Below, in pieces: positions 46,906-55,800 of a stretch of 64,000 nucleotides of DNA. Under the pieces are notes generated by a model. The model saw only the letters and a list, made by a program, of their open reading frames with translations, was not told the DNA's origin and ran no database searches. Position numbers and translations under genes: made by a program. Each line of letters opens with the position of its first letter. The first letter of the stretch is position 1. The stretch is from Bacteroidota bacterium (GTDB lineage Bacteria > Bacteroidota > Bacteroidia > JAHEXY01): contig JAHEXY010000006.1 of NCBI GenBank assembly GCA_023251875.1, positions 272,992 to 336,991 of the forward strand. The letters are read 5' to 3'.

Positions 46906-47708
46906 TGAGCCCTAACTGTTTAATTTTAATTCTCTCTTTTGTTTACTTCAATTCATTTTCTCAAAACTTTATTGAGAAACCTGAATACAAAAACCTTTTT
47001 GCTGAATACAAAGTACAGGGAAGTTTTGTACTGTATGATTTAGAAAAAAATAAATATACATGCTATAACAAAGCACAGCTAGATAGTGGTTTTCTCCCTG
47101 CTTCAACATACAAAATATTTAATTCCTTAGTAGGTATTGAAACGGAAGTTATTCCGGATGAAAATTATGTGATAAAATGGGATGGAGTAAAACGCTCTTA
47201 TGAATTATGGAATAAAGATACCGATCTTAAAACCGCTTATAAAAACTCTACTTATTGGTATTACCAAGAACTAGCTCGCAGGGTAGGTGAAGAAAAAATG
47301 AAATCTTATGTTACAAAAGCCCAATATGGCAATATGAATAGTAGCGGAGGCATTGATCAATTTTGGCTAAGAGGCAATTTAAGAATTACACCCCTACAAC
47401 AAATTGAAATATTGAAGAAGTTATATGAAAACAATCTTCCATTTTCTGAACGTACATTTTCTATAGTAAAGAAAATTATGATTGAAGAAGATACGCTTGG
47501 ATATGTTCTGCGAGCAAAAACAGGCTGGGCCGATCAACCGGGTTTAGATATTGGATGGTATGTTGGCTATATTGAAAAAAACAACAAGGTCTACATTTTT
47601 GCAACTTGCATCCAATGTTCTGATACCACAAACTCTAACTTTGCCAAAAGCAGAAAATTAATTACTCGAAAAATATTAGCTCAATTGAACATTATTCCTG
47701 AACTATAA
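46905..47708 (+). CDS. Class D beta-lactamase homologue (OXA-like)
   Basis: A 267-residue exported serine hydrolase. The signal peptide ends near residue 20 (SQN). The acylation motif is S67-T-Y-K70, YGN is at 141-143, W154 (of FWLRG) is the OXA-conserved tryptophan that stabilises the carbamylated lysine, and K205-T-G is present. The middle motif, normally Ser-x-Val, is S115-T-Y117, so the Val that shields the carboxylated lysine is replaced by Tyr. It overlaps the aminopeptidase stop by one base. It could be a true beta-lactamase or a sensor or penicillin-binding relative; no mecR- or blaR-like domain is seen. Confidence 0.8.
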   Translation: MSPNCLILILSFVYFNSFSQNFIEKPEYKNLFAEYKVQGSFVLYDLEKNKYTCYNKAQLDSGFLPASTYKIFNSLVGIETEVIPDENYVIKWDGVKRSYELWNKDTDLKTAYKNSTYWYYQELARRVGEEKMKSYVTKAQYGNMNSSGGIDQFWLRGNLRITPLQQIEILKKLYENNLPFSERTFSIVKKIMIEEDTLGYVLRAKTGWADQPGLDIGWYVGYIEKNNKVYIFATCIQCSDTTNSNFAKSRKLITRKILAQLNIIPEL

Positions 47709-47926
47709 TGAATATGGTAAATACAACAAACTCAATTTATAATTTCTGTGAACAATGGTTAAAAAATACATAAACTACTCGCCTTCCACATCAAAATAAA
47801 GTTCTAACCTGTAATAAAAAGTTCAACAATACAATTTTTATCACATCAAGAATTGCATTACGCTTTTATTTTTCCAAAAGTTATTAACAAGTTTCCCTAA
47901 GTAATTAACAAAACATCAACACCTAC

Positions 47927-47956
47927 TTTGATTTTATTGTTTTTCGATTATTTTTA
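47927..47956 (+). promoter_or_regulatory. Possible jetA promoter
   Basis: TTTG at 47927-47930 is followed by 18 bp and TATTTTTA at 47949-47956, close to TAnnTTTG. It lies 20 bases before the jetA start in a 267-bp intergenic stretch that shows no other feature. Confidence 0.3.
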
Positions 47957-47976
47957 CAATTGGTTTACTGAATACT

Positions 47977-49419
47977 ATGGAATTTACCCAAATAGATAAT
48001 TTACTTAATAGCTCAATCAGCGTTAAGCTCGTAAGATCAACTAATGCTCCTGTCATTATTGGTTTTCTATTTAAAGAATTTAAATCAGTTCAACGTTCTA
48101 TGATTTCAGGCATTGAACTCGAAAGTAAACTTCGAGATTTTCTTGAATCAAATGAACAAACTACCACAGAATCAGATGATCTTGAATCTCGATCAAAACG
48201 TTATTTAGATACTTGGTCTGATCAAGGTTTTTTACGCAAATTTCCAAACGACAATGGCGAAACCCAATTTGAATTAACTACTGATACAGAAAAAACATTT
48301 CAATGGGTCGAAAATCTGGATAAAAAAGATTTTATTGGTACCGAATCTCGCTTTAAAGATATTTTTAACAAGCTTCAAGATATTGTTGATAATACTTTTG
48401 ATAACCCTATTCAAAAGGTTAAAGATTTAGAGAAGAAGAAAAAGGATATTGAAGAAGAAATCAGGCAGATAAAAATTACGCAAGCAGTTGCAGTTTTTAA
48501 TGAAACGCAAATTAAAGAGCGTTTTTACGAAATTGAAAGAATAGCTCGCGAATTACTTTCTGATTTTAAACAAGTAGAACAAAATTTTAAAGATATTATT
48601 CGCACCATTTACGAAAAGCAAGCCGATAGAACCTATACTAAAGGACAACTTGTCGGTTATGCCTTAGATGCCATTGAAGATTTAAAACAAAAAGACCAAG
48701 GTAGAAGCTTCTCCGGTTTTTGGCAATTCTTAATAAATGACAAAAAGCAAGAAGAACTTAAACTGCTGGTTGATAAAGTATACCACCTGTTAGATGAAAA
48801 AGGGATTCAACATGATGATGATAAACTTTTGCGCAGAATAAAAGCCCAATTGTATGCTGCCGGTAAAAAAGTAATTGAATCAAACAAGCAACTTTCATCT
48901 CGTTTAAGCAAGATTTTATCCGAAACTAATTTAGCTGAACATAGAAAAGCAATGGAAATTATTGCTGAAGTTCGTCATTTAGCATTGCGTTTATTAGATA
49001 ATCCACCAAAAATGGATGCATTTATTACTATTGATGAATATCCTGAAGTGAATTTGGTAATGAATCGACCTTTAACGGAAGACCCGCAGGAGGCAGATAT
49101 GATTAATCACCCAAGTGATATTGCAGCTGCCGATTTAAATAGTGTTGATATGAATTCACTATTTAATTCATTTACCATTAACAGAGCAGAACTTGAAAAC
49201 AATATTATTGTATTGTTAAAGAGGCACAAACAAATATCATTAAAAGAAATATTTGAACACTATCCTATACAAAAAGGATTGGGTGAAGTATTAACGTATT
49301 TGTCCATTGCATCTAATTCAACAAAACATATTATTTCAGAAGCAGAACAAGATTTGGTAGCCATAAATCAAAAACAAACAAGATTTATTAAGATACCTCA
49401 GGTTATATATACAAAATAA
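47977..49419 (+). CDS. jetA: Wadjet JetA (kleisin-like, DUF3375) subunit
   Basis: A 480-residue soluble protein. The N-terminal winged helix (SSISVKLVRSTNAPVIIGFL) is followed by a long charged helical region with coiled coil (KDLEKKKKDIEEEIRQIKIT). A C-terminal wHTH-like end (ISLKEIFEHYPIQKGLGEV) matches the kleisin layout of JetA/MksF. In Wadjet systems JetA bridges two JetC ATPase heads and binds JetB; the complex extrudes DNA loops and the partner nuclease JetD cuts small circular DNA such as plasmids. It is followed after 159 bp by jetB, with two inverted palindromic elements in between. Confidence 0.88.
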   Translation: MEFTQIDNLLNSSISVKLVRSTNAPVIIGFLFKEFKSVQRSMISGIELESKLRDFLESNEQTTTESDDLESRSKRYLDTWSDQGFLRKFPNDNGETQFELTTDTEKTFQWVENLDKKDFIGTESRFKDIFNKLQDIVDNTFDNPIQKVKDLEKKKKDIEEEIRQIKITQAVAVFNETQIKERFYEIERIARELLSDFKQVEQNFKDIIRTIYEKQADRTYTKGQLVGYALDAIEDLKQKDQGRSFSGFWQFLINDKKQEELKLLVDKVYHLLDEKGIQHDDDKLLRRIKAQLYAAGKKVIESNKQLSSRLSKILSETNLAEHRKAMEIIAEVRHLALRLLDNPPKMDAFITIDEYPEVNLVMNRPLTEDPQEADMINHPSDIAAADLNSVDMNSLFNSFTINRAELENNIIVLLKRHKQISLKEIFEHYPIQKGLGEVLTYLSIASNSTKHIISEAEQDLVAINQKQTRFIKIPQVIYTK

Positions 49420-49420
49420 C

Positions 49421-49452
49421 ACCTCTCCCCGGCCCTCTCCAAAGGAGAGGGA
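49421..49452. repeat. CCCTCTCC/GGAGAGGG palindromic element, copy 7
   Basis: CCCTCTCC (49433-49440) pairs with GGAGAGGG (49444-49451) across an AAA loop. It is inverted relative to copy 8 about 90 bp away, so the two can also pair with each other between jetA and jetB. Confidence 0.8.
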
Positions 49453-49523
49453 GTGTCGGTCGAGTAAAGTGAGTAGGAAATAGTAAGATTAAGAATGAAA
49501 AAATATATCTAAAAACCAATTCC

Positions 49524-49561
49524 AAACATTCCCTCTCCTTTGGAGAGGGTTAGGGAGAGGT
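49524..49561. repeat. CCCTCTCC/GGAGAGGG palindromic element, copy 8
   Basis: CCCTCTCC (49531-49538) pairs with GGAGAGGG (49542-49549) with a TTT loop and the tail TTAGGGAGAGGTG. It lies just ahead of the jetB start, where it may affect jetB translation. It is the reverse complement of copy 7. Confidence 0.8.
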
Positions 49562-49578
49562 GATAAAAAATAAATTAT

Positions 49579-50190
49579 ATGATGAACGAAACAAAAACAG
49601 CCTCTTACGCACCGGTAGTTATTAAATTACTTCAAGATGCATTGTACGAAGATGATAAAGTATGGAAAGATTTAATTGCTAATCAATCTGCAGTTGCGGA
49701 ATATTTTGATCGCATTGGAGTAAAATTGGTAATTAACGAAATGGATGGCTTTGCATACATCTACCAGCCCGAAGAAAGTGAAGATGATCCTTCTATTTCA
49801 AAATTGCCCCGTTTAGTTAAGCGAACGCCTTTATCTTATGAAGTAACTTTGCTTTGTGTACTACTTAGAGAAATGCTTGAGGAGTTTGATATAAGAGCAA
49901 CAGATTCAGTTAAATTATTTATAACAAATAAAGATATTAAAGAGAAGATTGAAATCTTTTTTAAAGACCGTTCTAACAAAGTGAAGCTCCTAAAAAATTT
50001 CGATTCTTATATTAATAGTGTAGTAAATCTTGGGTTCTTAAAAATCACCAAAGAAGATCCAAAAGACAAAGACCAAAACCAATATGAAGTAAAAAGAATT
50101 ATTAAAGCCAAGATTAACAACGAAAAATTAGAGGAGATTAAAGTGAAACTGCAGGATATTACTTCGCAGATAGCGCCTTCAGTTAATTAG
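49579..50190 (+). CDS. jetB: Wadjet JetB (KITE-like, DUF4194) subunit
   Basis: A 203-residue protein with two predicted winged-helix domains: VVIKLLQDALYEDDKVWKDL at the N-terminus, then LSYEVTLLCVLLREMLEEFD and VNLGFLKITKE. This matches DUF4194/MksE, the KITE partner that binds the JetA kleisin. The start is ATG ATG; either could be used. It follows jetA on the same strand. The next jet gene, jetC, is displaced to 52856 by about 2.7 kb of inserted genes, unlike the usual compact jetABCD operon. Confidence 0.85.
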   Translation: MMNETKTASYAPVVIKLLQDALYEDDKVWKDLIANQSAVAEYFDRIGVKLVINEMDGFAYIYQPEESEDDPSISKLPRLVKRTPLSYEVTLLCVLLREMLEEFDIRATDSVKLFITNKDIKEKIEIFFKDRSNKVKLLKNFDSYINSVVNLGFLKITKEDPKDKDQNQYEVKRIIKAKINNEKLEEIKVKLQDITSQIAPSVN

Positions 50191-50338
50191 CTAATTAGCT
50201 GATGTGATAATTAGCTAATGACTTTTTGCAAAATAAAGTTTGAGAACAAAAAGCAACAAAAGAATGCCATAATGATCAATACCTATCTCGTGAAACGGTA
50301 ATGAAAAAACTTGATAAATGTTTGTAAAATTTTAAACA

Positions 50339-50545
50339 ATGAAAGTAACAAGACAAAACAAAGAATTAATAATTCAAATTCCGGATAACATTATGGATAT
50401 TAAGGAAGTTCAAGAATTAATTGATTATTTAAGATATAGAAGTATTGTTTCAAAAAGTAAAGCAACAGAGGAAGATATTGAAAAACTTGCTAATGAAATT
50501 GATGAATCGTGGTGGGCTAAAAATAAAAGCAAGTACAAACAATGA
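50339..50545 (+). CDS. Antitoxin of a PIN-domain TA pair
   Basis: A 68-residue acidic protein starting MKVTRQNKELIIQIPDNIMD, with a central helix (EVQELIDYLRYRSIVSKSKA) and an acidic C-terminus that ends SWWAKNKSKYKQ. The size and overlap (its TGA overlaps the next start by four bases) with the following PIN gene mark it as the antitoxin. Its 3' two-thirds is duplicated as a broken copy at 52097-52239. It starts the first inserted block after jetB. Confidence 0.75.
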   Translation: MKVTRQNKELIIQIPDNIMDIKEVQELIDYLRYRSIVSKSKATEEDIEKLANEIDESWWAKNKSKYKQ

Positions 50546-50976
50546 ATTTAGTTGTTGATTCAAACATTGTAATATCTGCTTTGATAAGTCCTAGCGGTGT
50601 TATTGCGAAAATTATTTTTACTCGTTTACAAGAAGCAAAGTTGTATGCGCCTGAATATTTATATTTTGAAGTAATTGATAAACAAGAAAAAATTCAAAGA
50701 TTGGCAGGATACACCACTGATGAATTTTATGAGTTATTACATATTTTATTAAAACGACTTGAATTAATTGATCATTCAATAATTAATGAAGAAAATAAAA
50801 CTAATGCCTTTAAACTTGTAGCAGACATAGATATTAAAGATGTGGAATATGTTGCATTAACATTACAAACAGAACATAAACTTTGGACAGGCGATAAAGC
50901 TTTAATAAATGGCTTAAAAGCAAAAGGATTTACTAAAATTATTGATACAGCAGAATTAATTAAAATTATAGAATAA
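50542..50976 (+). CDS. PIN-domain ribonuclease toxin
   Basis: A 144-residue PIN-domain protein with the acidic set expected for a metal-dependent RNase: D8 in VVDSNIV, E44 in YLYFEVID, a D near residue 96 in DIDIKDVEYVAL, and D118 in LWTGDKALING. VapC-type toxins cleave tRNA or rRNA. Its start overlaps the antitoxin stop (ATGA), so both are translationally coupled. The 3' end lies 75 bp before the DUF4253 gene. Confidence 0.87.
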   Translation: MNLVVDSNIVISALISPSGVIAKIIFTRLQEAKLYAPEYLYFEVIDKQEKIQRLAGYTTDEFYELLHILLKRLELIDHSIINEENKTNAFKLVADIDIKDVEYVALTLQTEHKLWTGDKALINGLKAKGFTKIIDTAELIKIIE

Positions 50977-50981
50977 AAAAC

Positions 50982-51017
50982 TTCTTTGCGCCTCTGCGCC
51001 TCAGCGGTAAAAAAGAA
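50982..51017. repeat. Dispersed GCGCCTCTGCG-type repeat with hairpin ends
   Basis: CTTCTTTGCGCCTCTGCGCC followed by TCAGCGGTAAAAAAGAAG. The outer ends CTTCTTT and AAAGAAG can pair, so it may act as a terminator for the PIN pair. Similar stretches of CTCTGCG-type text occur widely in bacterial genomes with unknown origin. Confidence 0.5.
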
Positions 51018-51050
51018 GCCTAATAAATAACATAAACAAAAAATATTAGC

Positions 51051-52100
51051 ATGCGGTTTTTTGATGCCTTGTTTGGAAAAAAGAAAATGACATTGGATGA
51101 TGCAGATAAAGACAATGATGCTTTTTTTTCAGAAAATCCAATTGCAAAAAATGACGAAGATGCAATTTTTCGTAAGGCAACAAAATTAATGTCAAGTAAA
51201 AAATTTAATGAATCTATTGATTTATATAAAAAACTTATAGAAAATTATCCCGAAAACAAAGGGAAATATGAAAGTCAAATTGGGGCAAATTATTATTTTC
51301 TAGGAGATTATAATAATGCAATTAGATATTACGAGTTTTCAATGAAAAATGGGTTTGATAAAAGCATGACGGATGATAATATTTGGGAAGCAACGGAAGC
51401 TTTATTTGACCAATCAGAAGATGAAGAATTTATAGAAAATTATTTAACAATTTTTCCTTCCGGAAGGTACAAAAAGAAAGCACTTTCATTATTGAAAAAC
51501 GTGCAGAAAAATTTATTAACAGAAAATGAAAAGCAAATTTGTATGACAATTTCATACGATCAAACATTGGCTGAAAAAATAAAACGTGAAACAAGAAAGG
51601 AAATAGTTTTAATTCCACAAATAAACGAGTACGGTGAAATTTTGGATACGAAAGACAATGGGTTATGTTCCTTAGCTAGTAGTGAAAATGACAATGCTTA
51701 TGTATTTGTACGAAATAATAAAAATAAATTTAAAGAAAAAGATTATTTGCTTTTTATTTATGAAGACGACAGTAATCGAAAATTTATCGCTTCCATTAAA
51801 GGAAGTAATGAACTTGATATCGTAAAATGGCGACAAACAAATGGAGTTAATCATCGTTTAGAAAACAAAGATGTTATTTCAAAACTTGAACAGTGGAAAA
51901 AACAAAATGATTTTATATTGACGGAAGTAGCTCAGGATTGGTTGCAATTGTATTACACTGATTCAACTCCTAATTTTGACACATTTGCAAATGAAGTGTA
52001 TGAATTTTGTACTGATATTGTTGACCAAGGTACTGGAGACCTTGCAACTTTAATAAAAGAACTTAAGCAGATGAAAGGTGTATATTTATGGTGGGATTAA
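51051..52100 (+). CDS. TPR-like protein with C-terminal DUF4253 domain
   Basis: A 349-residue soluble protein. Residues ~40-130 form tetratricopeptide-like helices (KFNESIDLYKKLIENYP, LGDYNNAIRYYEFSM). The end, YEFCTDIVDQGTGDLATLI ... VYLWWD, matches the conserved close of DUF4253. No toxin motif is clear. It lies between the PIN pair and an antitoxin remnant whose sequence begins within this gene's stop codon. It therefore appears to have been inserted into a duplicated TA block. It could be cargo or an immunity protein for a toxin; this is inference. Confidence 0.65.
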   Translation: MRFFDALFGKKKMTLDDADKDNDAFFSENPIAKNDEDAIFRKATKLMSSKKFNESIDLYKKLIENYPENKGKYESQIGANYYFLGDYNNAIRYYEFSMKNGFDKSMTDDNIWEATEALFDQSEDEEFIENYLTIFPSGRYKKKALSLLKNVQKNLLTENEKQICMTISYDQTLAEKIKRETRKEIVLIPQINEYGEILDTKDNGLCSLASSENDNAYVFVRNNKNKFKEKDYLLFIYEDDSNRKFIASIKGSNELDIVKWRQTNGVNHRLENKDVISKLEQWKKQNDFILTEVAQDWLQLYYTDSTPNFDTFANEVYEFCTDIVDQGTGDLATLIKELKQMKGVYLWWD

Positions 52101-52239
52101 TAGATTATTTAAGATATAGAAGCATTGTTTCAAAAAGCAAAGCAACTGAAGAAGATATTGAAAAACTTGCTAATAAAATTGATGAATCATGCTGAGCTAA
52201 AAATAAAAGCAAGTATAAATTAACTTATAGAATAAAAAA
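52097..52239 (+). pseudogene. Remnant of the PIN-pair antitoxin and toxin 3' ends
   Basis: From 52097 the DNA repeats the last ~40 codons of the antitoxin at 50339 (LIDYLRYRSIVSKSKA then EEDIEKLANKIDES). A premature TGA falls after the first of the two Trp positions (TGC TGA in place of TGG TGG). It then joins TTATAGAATAAAAAA, which matches the 3' end of the PIN toxin gene. The fragment begins inside the stop codon of the DUF4253 gene. This shows an ancestral second copy of the TA pair that lost its middle. Confidence 0.8.
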
Positions 52240-52241
52240 TT

Positions 52242-52481
52242 ATGAACTGGAGAGATCGAATACATTCTGATAAAGCAGTATTGCTTGGCAAGCCCACTAT
52301 AAAAGATACTAGGCTATCAGTTGAATTTATTATTGATCGTTTAGCAAATGGTTGGTCAGAAGAACAACTATTAGAAAATTACAAGCGATTAACAAAAGAA
52401 GATATTCAAGCTGTTTTTGCTTACGTATATGAATGTATGCAAGATGGTTTATTATATGATTGGCCAAGAAAATCTGCATAA
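52242..52481 (+). CDS. DUF433 antitoxin
   Basis: A 79-residue protein with the DUF433 helix-turn-helix pattern: GKPTIKDTRLSVEFIIDRLA and WSEEQLLENYKRLTKEDIQAV. DUF433 proteins are antitoxin-like DNA-binding proteins that pair with DUF5615 PIN-like proteins, and one follows 12 bp downstream. The terminal YDWPRKSA is short and basic. The pair forms the last unit before jetC. Confidence 0.88.
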   Translation: MNWRDRIHSDKAVLLGKPTIKDTRLSVEFIIDRLANGWSEEQLLENYKRLTKEDIQAVFAYVYECMQDGLLYDWPRKSA

Positions 52482-52493
52482 ATAGAATTTTAT

Positions 52494-52847
52494 ATGAAGT
52501 TTCTTGCGAATGAAAATGTGCCAATAAAAAGCGTTACTATTCTTTTAGAAGAAGGAATAGATATTATTTCTGTTATAAATGAATGTCCGAGTGTTGCAGA
52601 TGAAGATGTAATGAAATTGGCAATTAAGGAAAACAGAACCATTTTAACTTTTGACAGAGATTATGGTGAATTAATTTACAAGCATGGATATAAACCAATG
52701 GCAGGAGTAATTTATTTTAGAATAAAATCTTTTAATCCTGAAGATCCTGCTCATATAGTAATGGAGCTGATTCAAAGAAAAGATATTTCATTTGAAAAAC
52801 TATTTACAGTAATTGATGATATAAGCATTAGACAAAGGAAAATTTAA
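52494..52847 (+). CDS. DUF5615 PIN-like toxin
   Basis: A 117-residue protein beginning MKFLANENVPIKSVTILLEE, where Asn and Glu follow the usual first beta strand, and containing ILTFDRDYGELIYKHG with the conserved Asp pair. This is the DUF5615 (Mut7-C/PIN-like) fold, partnered with DUF433. It ends 8 bases before jetC, so jetC is now read from this TA transcript unless it has its own promoter. None is evident. Confidence 0.88.
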   Translation: MKFLANENVPIKSVTILLEEGIDIISVINECPSVADEDVMKLAIKENRTILTFDRDYGELIYKHGYKPMAGVIYFRIKSFNPEDPAHIVMELIQRKDISFEKLFTVIDDISIRQRKI

Positions 52848-52855
52848 AATTATAT

Positions 52856-55800
52856 ATGGACGATCTATCAATCTTCGACACAAACAAAGAAGGCTTCCGC
52901 CTCTACTACATGGAATTGTACAACTGGGGAACTTTTGGCGATCAGTCGCACAAAATTTACCGTATGACTCCTAACGGTAACAATTCTCTTTTAACCGGTG
53001 CCAATGGTTCAGGTAAAACTACAATTGTAGATGCTTTAATCTCTCTTTTGGTTCCACCTATGCGTAGGCATTACAACCAATCATCAGGTGCCGAGCTTAA
53101 AAAAGAGCGTGACGAAACCTCTTATGTGTTGGGTTACTATGGTAAAACCCAAAGTGAAGACATGACATCTTCAACCATTCAACACCTGCGTACAAAAAAC
53201 GATTATTCCGTTTTGTTGGCTTTCTTTTATAACGAAGGTTTGCAACAAATGGTAACCATTGCACAGGTTCGTTGGTTTTCTGGTAATGAATTAAAGCGTG
53301 CATATTTGGTTTCTCCCAATAAATTAAATATCAAGGATCATATTTCTCCAATAGATACAAAAGGCGAATGGAAAAAACGCTTAAAGAAAATTCCTAAAAC
53401 AGAAATTTACGACAGCTTCTCCAACTATGCTGCCGAGTTTTCAAAAATATTTGGCTTCCGTTCTGACAAAGCCCTCAATCTTTTTAACCAAACAGTAGGT
53501 ATAAAAGTATTGGGCGATTTGAATGAATTTATCCGCGCCAACATGCTTGAAGAAGTAAATGTGGAAGAAGAGTTTGTAAAAGTTCGCGAAAACTATGACG
53601 ATCTTTTATCAGCTCACAAAGCCCTTGAAAAAGCACGTGAGCAAGTTAAATTACTCGAACCCATTATCGAAAACGGAACAGCTTTTGAAAAATTAGAAAT
53701 TGAAAGTCAGGAAATGGAGCAAACCAAACAATTGGTTCCTGCTTATTTTGCTGAAAAACATAACCAAATGCTCAACCATGCCATCACCAATAAGATGACT
53801 GACGTTGAAGCACAAAATGACCGCATGAGCACCCTCAAAAAGATGATGGGTGATTTGCATGAAAAAGAAATTTCATTAAACTCAGCTAAAAATGCTGACG
53901 ATTTAAATGCGCGTGTAAATACATTAGAAGAAAAAATTCGTTCGGTTGAAGACGAAAAAATTCGTAAAGAAAACAGCTATAATAAGTATGTTGAGATCAT
54001 TAAAAAACTCGATCTTGATGTAAACCCTACAGATGTTGCATTTACTGAAAACGTAAAAAAGACCAAAGAACGCCAAGGCAAAATTTCTTTTGAGATATCT
54101 GATCTTGAAGCAAAAATTATTGAAGAGAGCGTAAAACTACAAAGCAAGCACAATAAGTTTTACGATATGAGTGACGATTTACAATCGTACAGCGAACGTA
54201 AAAACCAAATTCCTCCGGATAATATTCGTATTCGCCAAGGAATTTTAGAAGCCCTAGGTATTAGTGAAGAAGAAATTCCTTTTGTGGGAGAATTATTAAG
54301 AATTAGCGAAGACGAAAAAGAATGGGAACCCGCCATACAAGGTGTGCTTTTTAGTTTTGGTTTGCGACTACTTGTTCCTGAAAAATATTATGCTCGCGTA
54401 AATAAATACATCAACTCTACTCGTCTTAACGGACGTATTGTTTACCATAAAGTAGAAGACAAACGTGCCCCCAATATTTTTATGGATATGGAAGATGGAT
54501 TTTTACCATCTAAAATTGAGATAAAACCCGATACACCTTTTCAAGATTGGATAGAGGGCCAATTGCGCCACAGCTATAATTATGCTTGCGCAGAAGGTTT
54601 AGAAGATTTTCAACACCATCGCAAAGCACTTACCAAAAGCGGACTTCGTAAAGATGGCGACCGCCACGAAAAGGATGATCGTAAAAATATGCTTTCACAC
54701 GATCGTTTTGTTTTGGGTTGGGATAACAGAGAAAAACTTTCGGGCATTCGTTTTCAATTGCAGGAAATTGATAAAGAAATTAAATCGCAACAACATCATA
54801 TTGAGCAATTGCGTCAGCGTATAAATAATTTGCATGTAGAAAAAGATGCCGTTACCCGTTTGTTTACTTTCGATAAATTTTCTGAACTAGATTGGCAAGC
54901 CGAAGTTTTTCAAATTCAACAATTGAGTTCTGAAAAAGCTGAATTATTAAAAAGCTCCAACAATTTAGCGCGTTTAGATAAACAGTTAAAAGCTACGCAA
55001 AAAGACATGCGTGAGCGTAACGAAATGTACGAGCAAATCATCAGCACTATTGCGCACTTAAAACGTGATATAAGCGAGTTTGAAAGAAAAGTAGATGAGA
55101 ACAATGCTGTACTAAAAATGTACGAAGGTGTTGATCTTAAAGCAGAGTTCACCAAGCTCATGCCTTATTTAGAGAAATATGAAAACACCTATATTTCATT
55201 AGAAGCCATTGACGAAACCCGTTCAAAAATGATGAACGAGGTTGCCGAAAAACTTTCTAAAAATATCAAACAAAAATCTGAATTGGCCCAATCGCTCATT
55301 CGCCAAATGATGTTCTACAAAAACCCATCTGAAGAATTATTGAAAAAATATCCGGGTTGGACGGGAGATACCATTAACCTTGAGCCACGTATCAGTTATA
55401 TTAAAGAATACCGTGCTACTTACGAAAGATTGAAAAATGATGATCTACCAAAATATATGGATCGTTTCCGTAAATATTTAAATGAAAGTATCATTGAAAA
55501 ATTAACGGATTTCAAAACATCATTAGAAAATCAGTTGGATGATATTGTAGATAACGTTTTTGAACTAAACGGATCGCTTCGTCAAATTGATTTTAGTTCC
55601 AACCCTAATACTTATATAGAACTCGTTGCTAAAAACACCAGCGATACTTCTATTCGCCAGTTCCGTATTGATTTAGGAGAATGGCAACCCGATTTAACTT
55701 TGTATGAATTAACAAAAGATGATTCTATTTTAGAGCAAAGTTTCTTAAAAATACAATCCATCATACAACGCTTAACAGAAGACGAAAACTGGAGACGCAA

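Noticed and set aside
47709..47976. Small gene or RNA in the gap before jetA
   Set aside because: No ORF of useful length, no stable hairpin and no tRNA-like fold could be seen; only a weak promoter-like pair was kept.
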